Position numbers and translations under genes: made by a program
From: Hepatocystis sp. ex Piliocolobus tephrosceles
Taxonomy: Eukaryota > Apicomplexa > Aconoidasida > Haemosporida > Plasmodiidae
NCBI GenBank assembly: GCA_902459845.2
Contig: CABPSV020000293.1
Span: 2,501 to 19,914, forward strand
Reading direction: 5' to 3'
Length of the DNA stretch: 17,414 nt
Shown here: piece by piece, positions 8,596 to 17,414 of the stretch
Layout of the letters: every line of letters starts with the position of its first letter
How positions within the stretch are numbered: position 1 is the first letter of the stretch
The notes under the pieces: generated by a model
Told to the model about the DNA's origin: nothing
The model's database searches: none
Seen by the model: only the letters and a program-made list of their open reading frames with translations

Positions 8596-8669
8596 ACATA
8601 AAAATAACAGCCAATAAAAAAATAACAAAAAAAAAAGAAAAAAAAAAATAGAAATTAACAAACGAAAGG

Positions 8670-8888
8670 ATGTCAGCACTATTTAATTTAGAATCTATGA
8701 TTACAGTAATAATATTATGTATATGTACATGTACCTATTTAAAACCTAAATTTCCAAATTTTTTTGATAATAAAAAAAACGGCTTTCTGGGTACCTTAGG
8801 TAAGTTTGCAATTATAGGAGATCGCTTGTCCATATACATTTCTGCAAGCTGTGTTATATTAGCATTTGCTAATTTATTTTTGCGGTAG
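8670..8888 (+). CDS. kish: Kish/TMEM167 small secretory-pathway membrane protein
   Basis: This single exon of 72 aa has the same length as animal Kish-A/B. The conserved frame is clear: MSALFNLESMITVI at the N-terminus, a CICTCTYL stretch, a central NKKNGFLGTLGKFAIIGDRLSIY region (family pattern [24 protein letters not shown]), and a C-terminal hydrophobic ILAFANLF stretch. Two membrane segments lie at about residues 8-25 and 52-70, with a short polar loop between them. The family (DUF1242) is conserved across eukaryotes and is implicated in the early secretory pathway at the Golgi, without a defined biochemical activity. No intron is needed. The ATG follows an A-rich leader, and the gene ends only 203 bp before the next start codon on the same strand. 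Confidence 0.96.
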   Translation: MSALFNLESMITVIILCICTCTYLKPKFPNFFDNKKNGFLGTLGKFAIIGDRLSIYISASCVILAFANLFLR

Positions 8889-8905
8889 TTCATAAAAATA
8901 TACCA

Positions 8906-8950
8906 CATACCAATATAGTACATACCAATATAGTACATACCAATATAGTA
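8906..8950 (+). repeat. Three exact 15-bp repeats after Kish
   Basis: CATACCAATATAGTA is repeated three times without change (8906-8920, 8921-8935, 8936-8950), starting 17 bp after the Kish stop and running into (TA)n. It occupies about a fifth of the short Kish-U1A spacer. Confidence 0.95.
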
Positions 8951-9091
8951 TATATATATTTATATAAGATTTGTATAAACGTGTTTGAGTATGTATGAAT
9001 ATGTGTTTGACACGTACAAACATATAAAAACATAACAGCTTAATTTACTTTAGATCACAAAAATATATAATTATACATACATTTAAACATA

Positions 9092-9670
9092 ATGGATGAC
9101 TTTGACATTCTACCAAACCAAACTTTATATGTTAATAATTTAGAGGACAAAATAAATATAAATGACTTGAAGTATTTATTGTATGAATTTTTTTGTCCCT
9201 ATGGGCATATACTAGATATTGTATTAAAAAAGTCGAATAAGTTAAGAGGTCAAGCGTTTGTTGTTTTTAATAATATAGCATCATCAACTTTAGCTTATAA
9301 AAATTTAAAAGGAAAATTATTTTTAAACAAAAATATAAATATTAATTATGCAAAAACTAAATCAAAAATAATTAAAACACTAGAAGGTACATATAATCCT
9401 ATTAATAATTATAACTCAACTAATACTTATGAAAATAAAACAAATTTATTTACTTTATTTGTTCAAAATTTACCAAACGAAATAAATAAAAATGCATTAG
9501 AAATTTTATTTGACCAATACCCTGGTTTTTATGAAGTAAGATATATACCAGGTAGAAATGTTGCCTTTATTGATTTTAATTCTTACCATAATGGGGAAGT
9601 TGCCATGAATGGTTTGCAGAGTTTCAAAATTACGCCACAACATTCGATTAAAATCACTTGGTCTAACTGA
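9092..9670 (+). CDS. U1A: U1A/U2B''-type spliceosomal RNA-binding protein (two RRMs)
   Basis: This single exon of 192 aa carries two RNA-recognition motifs. RRM1 (about residues 10-90) has RNP2 LYVNNL at 12-17 and RNP1 RGQAFVVF at 52-59. The LPNQTLYVNNL opening and the KLRGQAFVVF signature are characteristic of the U1A/U2B''/SNF family. RRM2 (about 120-192) has LFVQNL at 122-127, RNVAFIDF at 155-162, and ends IKITWSN, close to the family's usual terminal KITFAK. The protein should bind the loop of U1 snRNA stem-loop II and/or U2 stem-loop IV in the nucleus as part of the snRNP. The linker is short (about 30 residues, Asn-rich) compared with human U1A (282 aa), so the protein is nearer in size to Drosophila SNF or human U2B''. 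The sequence alone does not settle U1A against U2B''. Confidence 0.92.
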   Translation: MDDFDILPNQTLYVNNLEDKININDLKYLLYEFFCPYGHILDIVLKKSNKLRGQAFVVFNNIASSTLAYKNLKGKLFLNKNININYAKTKSKIIKTLEGTYNPINNYNSTNTYENKTNLFTLFVQNLPNEINKNALEILFDQYPGFYEVRYIPGRNVAFIDFNSYHNGEVAMNGLQSFKITPQHSIKITWSN

Positions 9671-9723
9671 TATATGCACGAATATATGCTTATATATAAC
9701 TCTTATATATAACTCTTATGTGT

Positions 9724-9725
<2 letters not shown>

Positions 9726-9798
<73 letters not shown>
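9726..9798. repeat. T33-A40 perfect palindrome
   Basis: Thirty-three T are followed immediately by forty A, starting 56 bp after the U1A stop codon. The two arms are perfect reverse complements over 33 bp with no loop spacer. In RNA from either strand it would fold into an A-U hairpin. It could serve as a bidirectional 3'-end or nucleosome-excluding element; that role is inference, and the lengths may be assembly-dependent. Confidence 0.9.
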
Positions 9799-9801
<3 letters not shown>

Positions 9802-10089
9802 TATAAATTTTGTCTAGCAAAACAGCCATATTTATTTTTTACATGTACGGCTAATCTGGAGTAAACAATTTTGTTCACTAGCGCAATTATATATGCATGT
9901 TTCTACATTTTTTTTTAAATTGTCGTACACACTATATATATATATGTTTATACATATTTGTACCTACTTATACAACTTAGACTACCGCTAGCATTTTCCA
10001 TACGTGTAGAATAGTTTTTAACATGAACGAATATATTTAATATGAAAATATATATATGTATGTATATGTATATTATATGTATAAGTGTA

Positions 10090-10139
<50 letters not shown>

Positions 10140-10477
10140 GTTTAAATAAATATTAACTTTATTTTTATTAATTATATTGATTTATAAAAAACTTTTTCTT
10201 TTTTTCTTTTTTTTTTCACTCCAATACTATTTTAAAAAATTAACTATTAAAACCTTTTATTTTGATTCAAATATAACATAATACCCGAAGTGTGACATAT
10301 GCTTGGAAACTAAATAAAAACATGCAATTTACACTATGTCAATACGTCTACACATGTTCACGTATTTATATGTTTTTGTGTATGTATATATATACATATA
10401 TATGTATCATTATTTTACTTGACTTGTAAAAAAATATATTTTAACAATTTAAATATTAACAACTGTGTTTCTTTTAG

Positions 10478-11036
10478 TTTTGTTTTTCTATACATTTTGA
10501 ACAAATTTATAAAATTTTAAGACTCATTTTGCCATTTCTCTTACAAGTTAGGAAGTCAAGTTAGGAAGTCAAGCCAAGCCAAACAAAACAGAACAAAACC
10601 AAACAAAACTTATGTAGTAAAAGACAAGACAAAAAAAATAAATTTATAACATTTTCAAAGATTGTTACAAACACATAATAAGCTAAACACACACACATGT
10701 ATATATATATATATATATATATACTACATATAAGCCAATTCAACATATTAAACAAGAAAAAAAACATATATATATATATATTTTAATTTGGTTTATAAAA
10801 ACTGTTGCATATAAATAGAACACGTACAAACAAGCAAATAGTAAAATCCACAACTCAGATATACTTAATAAAAATTTAAACAAAAAAATATATTGCAGCT
10901 TTTAAAAAAAAATAGGAACAACTCAGTCTATAAAATTAAAGATATAGATTATTCACATATAAAACAAAAGAAACGAAGTAAAAAAAAAAAAAAAAAAATA
11001 AGGAACGAAATAAAAAGAAGTCTGATTGAACATTAA
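10478..11036 (+). CDS. Possible two-exon coding segment, unrecognised
   Basis: Two open stretches join in phase 0. Exon A is 10478-10546, preceded by the acceptor-like TTTCTTTTAG, with 23 codons including HFEQIYKILRLILPF. Exon B is 10899-11036, preceded by ATTGCAG, with 45 codons plus TAA including NNSVYKIKDIDYSHIKQ and a Lys/Arg-rich tail. The donor (GTTAGG at 10547) is weak, the 352-nt intron is ordinary, and I could not find a supported start exon upstream. The composition resembles Plasmodium coding sequence more than the surrounding DNA, but the stretch could equally be 5' UTR of the gene starting at 11110. No family is recognised. Confidence 0.25.
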
Positions 11037-11052
11037 TATTTATTATAGTATC

Positions 11053-11085
<33 letters not shown>

Positions 11086-11109
11086 CATATTTTCGATACC
11101 TTTCATAAT

Positions 11110-12052
11110 ATGTTAAAACGTACACATTGGAATGACATGACGCGTTTGAATAGTCGTGTGAGTAGTAAAGAAATATGTGCCAGTAACAGTAAGAACTGTT
11201 GTAGTAGTAGGAGTTGTTTCAGTAGTAAAAGTTGTTGCAGTAGTAGGAGTTATTGCAGTAGTAGAAGTTGTTGCAGTAGTAGAAGTTGTTGCAGTAGTAG
11301 GAGTTGTTGCAATAGTAGGAGTTGTTGCAGTGTTAGGAGCAGCTGTAGTAGTAGAAGCAGTTGTAGTAGTAGTAACAGTTGTAGTAGTAATAACAGCCAT
11401 AATAAATACATCATTAGTGAGGATATGAATAGTGATAGCATTTATACACATTTATCAAAATGGAAGTTACAAAAATTCAAAAAAAAAAATTTTCTGAAAA
11501 AGAAACATTTTACTGATAATCATATACTACATATGAAAAAATATAACCGGAATAGTTATGGTATAAGACAAAATGAGACTAGTACACAAAAAAAAAATAA
11601 AAAAAAAAGCTTTGCACTTGACTTACACAATTTGCATAATAACGGAGATAAAAAAGATACGTATACTGAGCAGGGTGTATCGGAGAATATTTTGAAAAAA
11701 ACATACACTTTGCCATTCATATCAAAATTAATAGATGATAATACAACTGACATCATTAATTGTGAAGCCAATATTAATGAAATTGTCATTAAAAATAATT
11801 ATGCCATAATAGAATGTACAGACAATGAAGAAATTAAAAAATCGTATGTTAAACACGTTACTTTTTCTTTGAACAAACAAAAAAAAAAAATTAGCTATTT
11901 CGAAAAAATTTCAGGACGTGTATTAGATATATTGGAACTGTTATTATACAAAAGAATGGAAGAGTTATTTATTTTAAAAACAAGTTTATGTTGTAAGGAT
12001 ATATATAAGGAAATATGTCCTGACGTTTTTTTTTTCGAAAATAATGGTAAAT

Positions 12053-12083
<31 letters not shown>

Positions 12084-12719
12084 CATGTTTTATATGGACT
12101 CGTATTGGCCCATATGGACATATATATATGTACAAATAAATGTGCTTTTTGAATTGTTCACATGTTTTGTCCAATATGTTCATATTTTTGTTTAACGCGT
12201 CCATATTTATATATATATACACGTTTACCTATTCGCCTTTTCATTTTTTTAGACGATTTAATTGACACGATGGATAAAAATTTAAGGTTTTTGAGAAAAG
12301 TACCAGCAAACAATAACTTAACTTCTTATTATGGACCTTCTGCTTTTCAAATTTTTGGCAAACATTACACCACGTACAAAGATTTTTATAAAATAATTAA
12401 AGTTAACGTTAAGTGCTATAATTTATCTCCAAGTTTGTATAATGGTTATAATAATAATAATAATATACCTAACATTGCTATTCTAGATCAACATTCAATC
12501 GATATTATGAGTTGGAACAACACGAACGAGGACTACAGCGGACTAAAAAACAATAACAAAAAAAAAAATAAGAAATTTTTTGAGATAAATACAAGTGTAC
12601 GAACAAATACGCTTTACAAGAATATGAACAAATCAGAGCAAAATGAATGGGTTAAAGTGAATAAAATACCAGAAGATTTAATATATTTTTTAAAACACAA
12701 AAATGTTACTATAACTTAA
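11110..12719 (+). CDS. Two-exon Plasmodium protein of unknown function
   Basis: The exons are 11110-12046 and 12253-12719 (937 + 467 nt, 467 aa). The 206-nt intron has a donor GTAAATT and acceptor TTTTTTTAG, contains an A27 run, and keeps the frame (phase 1, giving Asp-Asp at residues 313-314). The open frame extends upstream to a TGA at 11023, and the ATG at 11110 is the first in it. Residues 30-96 are a Cys/Ser/Arg hexapeptide repeat. Residues 97-230 are basic and Lys-rich. The segment from about 200 (TYTLPFISKLIDD onward) through YYGPSAFQIFGKHYTTYKDFY near 335 looks like ordered, conserved protein. I see no signal peptide or membrane helix and recognise no domain. The Cys-rich N-terminus is less certain as coding than the rest, because AGT/TGT repeats stay open in several frames; translation could begin at a later Met (near residue 104). 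Confidence 0.75.
11197..11397 (+). repeat. 18-bp repeat encoding Cys-Cys-Ser-Ser-Arg-Ser
   Basis: AGTAGTAGNAGTTGTTGC-like units, about eleven with drift, encode a CCSSRS-type hexapeptide repeat at residues 30-96. This places 17 Cys in about 62 residues (18 counting Cys23). The minus strand and one other plus frame are also open across the block (Thr-rich, Leu-rich and Val-rich readings); these are shadows of the repeat. Confidence 0.88.
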
Positions 12720-12743
12720 GTAAAATATTAAAAGAGGGATATA

Positions 12744-12775
<32 letters not shown>

Positions 12776-13661
12776 CAAATATGTACATATGCATTCGTAT
12801 ATATATATTACAGTCAACATTATTTTATGTAGATACTGCTTTTTTTTTTTTTCTTTCTATTACTTTTTGTTACCACTTTCCACCCATCTTTTTTTTTATT
12901 CTTTTAATGATTTTATATAATTACTTTGTTTTCATTATCATACCTATCTTTTTTTTTTTAATTTTTTTTTATTAGTATCACATCCACTGTTTTTTTTTAA
13001 TACGTTCTACATATCACTGCTTCTCTTTTTATATGGCATTTTTTTTTTTTTAATGTGACACTGTTTTTAATATCACATATACTTTTTCTTATTTTTTTTT
13101 TTTGTACTATTTTTTATAGTTCCTTTTTTTTTGCTTTTATCAAAACTTAATTAACATTTTTGCAATAGCCAAAATTATTTTTGTTGTATTTTAAGCCATC
13201 ATAAAAAAAAAAAAAAAAAATAACTTTACTTAGAAATGCATACATGTATACACATAAGTAAGAACATAATATGCATACACACACACACAGTCTGTTCATT
13301 TTTTTTTGATAATATTAGTGTAAGCTTATTTTTATGTGCTTAAACATATTTGTATGATATGGTCATACATTTACATGTATAGGTACACTTTTTTATTGTT
13401 TAATGAAAACATAAATGAGCAAATGTATGAGCAAGTGTATGAATATGTGCATAAATTAAAAATACAATGCTAAACAATCATACGCTTGCGCTTGTTGACG
13501 CATATTATGTAGTAACTTATGTATACAACTGCCATGCTTTTTTTTTTTTTTTTTTTTTTTCTTTATTTTAAAAAAGGGTAATTTATCTTATCAAATACAT
13601 TTAAATAAAAACAAGTCAGAAAATAGAATAAGTTAAGACATGCATACGCACGAACGAACGT

Positions 13662-13716
<55 letters not shown>

Positions 13717-13955
13717 CTAGACGAAGTGCCAAAAAACAAAAACAAAATTTTATAGTAGTATAAAATTGTAACATGTTTAATATAAGTGATATTTAAAAAA
13801 AAAAAAGGTAAAAAAAGCAAAAATATCGCCAAAAATGTAACCAAAAATGTAACAAAAAATTAGGAAAAAAAGCCAAATAAAATAAAATATAGTGTAATCT
13901 AATTAAATATAACATATTATAGTATAATAATTTATATTATAGTGTTTATATATTT
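12720..13955. other. Convergent intergenic region (two 3' ends)
   Basis: The region lies between the stop codons of the 11110-12719 gene (plus) and the PKA gene (minus), so it should hold two terminators or 3' UTRs. It contains an A30 run at 12745-12774, a T-rich stretch at 12840-13130, a T run near 13539-13560, and (TA)n followed by (TATG)n at about 13665-13715. I see no supported gene. Confidence 0.65.
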
Positions 13956-15855
<1,900 letters not shown>

Positions 15856-15926
15856 TATTGTTTATATATAATTATTTTAAAAGTATATAAATGTGTTGTA
15901 AATATATATATATACCAAATTACTTA

Positions 15927-15960
<34 letters not shown>

Positions 15961-16116
15961 ATAAATGCATAAAAACATACTAGAGTATAATAAAGTACAA
16001 AAGTAAAGCAAAAAAAAAAAAAAAAAAAAAAATAAGATTAAAGAAAATGTATGGTTGCGTTCTAAAATAAATATGTTTAAAAACTATATTATGTTTTGCC
16101 TTTTTTGCTTTAGGAA

Positions 16117-16160
<44 letters not shown>

Positions 16161-16311
16161 CACACACACACGTATGAAATCTGTTTTTTAAAATTAGAAC
16201 AGATCAAAAAGTTGTAAAACATAAAAAAAAAAAAAAAAAAATTATTTATTAATATGTATATATATATATATATGTATGTAAAAACATAAACTATTGACAT
16301 ATGCATACACA
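15856..16311. other. Upstream region of the PKA gene
   Basis: This is the probable PKA promoter and 5' UTR on the minus strand. It holds (TA)n at 15929-15957 and 16256-16273, and A-runs at about 16010-16032, 16118-16159 (A42) and 16222-16240. I see no coding sequence. Confidence 0.6.
16118..16159. repeat. A42 homopolymer
   Basis: The longest uninterrupted single-base run in the window, about 260 bp upstream of the PKA start codon. Seen from PKA it is a poly(T) tract. Confidence 0.9.
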
Positions 16312-16983
16312 ATTACTTAAATATAAGCATATACATAAAACACAAAGAGTCAAACATAAAACAAAAGGAGTAAAACATAAAACATAAAAAGTAAAAAAAT
16401 AAATAGTAAAAAGTAAAACATGAATTATAAAATAGTTCCCATTTCACATTTAATGCTGTGTTTATTGTGTATTTACGTATTCACATATGTGCATGTCCAT
16501 ATATTTATGTACTGCTGTTTAAGAACATCTTTATATAAATTCTATCAAGAGAAAATAATAACAGTAACAATAAAAAAACAAAAATAAAAGCAAATGTAAT
16601 AATAAGGACAATAACAAGGATAATAACAAAAACAATAATAAAAACAATAATAAAAACAATAATAAAAACAATAACAAAAACAATAATAAAAACAATAATA
16701 ACAATAAATAATAAAATAAATAATAAAATAAATAATAAAATAAATAAATAGTCAATAGAAAAAAAAGTAATAAGAAACATGTTTATTTTTATAGTTTAAC
16801 TACTCTATTATTAAAATTAATGATAGCATTAACTTATGTGTGTGATTTTACATCAAGGTATATTTTTTCTTTTTTTTTAGATACATATTTCACAAGAATC
16901 AAGCTTTTCACATTTCTTTATATATTCGGTTAATGTATATAATTTCTTTTTATGCTTACATATAAACATGTGTAATATTTACG

Positions 16984-17016
<33 letters not shown>

Positions 17017-17052
17017 ATTATCTCATTTTTTTTTATATTACTGTTTGATTGT
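16312..17052 (+). repeat. First copy of a 741-bp tandem duplication
   Basis: The sequence from 16312 recurs base for base from 17053 to the window end (17414), an offset of 741 bp. At least the first 362 bp of the unit are therefore duplicated. The unit contains AT-rich non-coding sequence, an AACAATAATAAA-rich stretch (about 16556-16750), and (TA)n-(TG)n at 16983-17018. I see no convincing gene in it; the small plus-strand ORF at about 16809-16930 is not supported. Confidence 0.9.
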
Positions 17053-17414
17053 ATTACTTAAATATAAGCATATACATAAAACACAAAGAGTCAAACATAA
17101 AACAAAAGGAGTAAAACATAAAACATAAAAAGTAAAAAAATAAATAGTAAAAAGTAAAACATGAATTATAAAATAGTTCCCATTTCACATTTAATGCTGT
17201 GTTTATTGTGTATTTACGTATTCACATATGTGCATGTCCATATATTTATGTACTGCTGTTTAAGAACATCTTTATATAAATTCTATCAAGAGAAAATAAT
17301 AACAGTAACAATAAAAAAACAAAAATAAAAGCAAATGTAATAATAAGGACAATAACAAGGATAATAACAAAAACAATAATAAAAACAATAATAAAAACAA
17401 TAATAAAAACAATA
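17053..17414 (+). repeat. Second copy of the 741-bp unit, cut by the window end
   Basis: This copy matches 16312-16673 with no mismatch on reading, including the low-complexity AACAATAATAAA portion. The base just before each copy differs (A at 16311, T at 17052), which sets the left boundary. The right boundary lies outside the window. Confidence 0.92.

Larger units (their letters stand above)
6570..8669. other. Intergenic region between VPS33 and Kish
   Basis: These 2.1 kb lie between two genes on the same strand and should contain the VPS33 3' UTR and the Kish promoter and 5' UTR. Visible elements are a (TATG/TATT)n stretch at 6790-6822, (TA)11 at 7229-7251, an ACAAAC-rich stretch at about 7583-7655, a C11 run at 7835-7845, a T15-A-T32 block at 8174-8221, and two small tandem repeats before Kish. 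The two best ORFs (46 codons plus at 6930-7070, 35 codons minus at 6882-6989) overlap one another and are not supported as genes. Confidence 0.6.
9671..11109. other. Intergenic region between U1A and the Cys/Ser-repeat gene
   Basis: This 1.4-kb stretch holds the T33-A40 block, (TA)n at about 10096-10123 and 10700-10722, a duplicated 13-mer AAGTTAGGAAGTC (10545-10570), a T29 run at 11055-11083, and a possible coding segment described separately. It should contain the U1A 3' end and the promoter and leader of the downstream gene. Confidence 0.55.

Noticed and set aside
8427..8950. CRISPR-like short repeats around Kish
   Set aside because: The repeats are contiguous with no unique spacers, and the genome is eukaryotic.
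12162..12719. Independent 185-aa gene starting at 12162
   Set aside because: The first ~30 residues are intron translation. TTTTTTTAG at 12244-12252 and phase match the donor at 12047, so the rest is exon 2 of the 11110 gene.
16809..16930. Small plus-strand ORF (MIALTYVCDF...) with an apparent 24-nt intron
   Set aside because: A 24-nt intron is too short to be real, the ORF is under 45 codons, and it lies in the duplicated AT-rich unit without similarity to anything I know.

Overview
The window is nuclear DNA of a malaria parasite (genus Plasmodium) with an AT-rich coding sequence. The signs are: very A+T-rich intergenic DNA full of poly(A)/poly(T), (TA)n and tetranucleotide tracts; proteins swollen by Asn/Lys/Ser low-complexity inserts; short GT-AG introns that are more AT-rich than the exons; and a cAMP-dependent kinase whose sequence matches the Plasmodium PKA catalytic subunit as I remember it. 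The species cannot be fixed by reading. The AT-rich coding sequence fits P. malariae/P. ovale-like or similar lineages better than P. vivax.

Layout, left to right. (1) 135-812, minus: a tiny three-exon gene (93 aa) that I reconstructed as the PIG-P subunit of the GPI-GlcNAc transferase. (2) 813-2432: divergent intergenic region, ending in a 220-bp AAAT-type array that abuts the next start codon. (3) 2433-6569, plus: single-exon VPS33 (Sec1/Munc18 family), 1378 aa, with a ~525-residue insertion carrying several repeat arrays and a ~190-residue Ser-rich insertion. (4) 8670-8888, plus: Kish/TMEM167, 72 aa. (5) 9092-9670, plus: two-RRM U1A/U2B''-type snRNP protein, only 203 bp after Kish. (6) 9726-9798: a T33-A40 block. 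(7) 10478-11036, plus: a possible but weak two-exon coding segment. (8) 11110-12719, plus: a two-exon conserved-looking protein of unknown function with a Cys/Ser-rich hexapeptide repeat. (9) 13956-15855, minus: the five-exon PKA catalytic subunit, converging on gene 8. (10) 16312-17414: a segment repeated exactly at an offset of 741 bp and cut by the window edge.

There is no operon logic here. The genes are housekeeping functions: GPI-anchor synthesis, endolysosomal tethering/fusion, early secretory pathway, splicing and cAMP signalling. The unusual material is the PIG-P gene hidden in three micro-exons, the repeat architecture inside VPS33 (including a possible G-quadruplex), the perfect T/A palindrome, and the 741-bp duplication. 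I saw no tRNA, rRNA, CRISPR or transposon.
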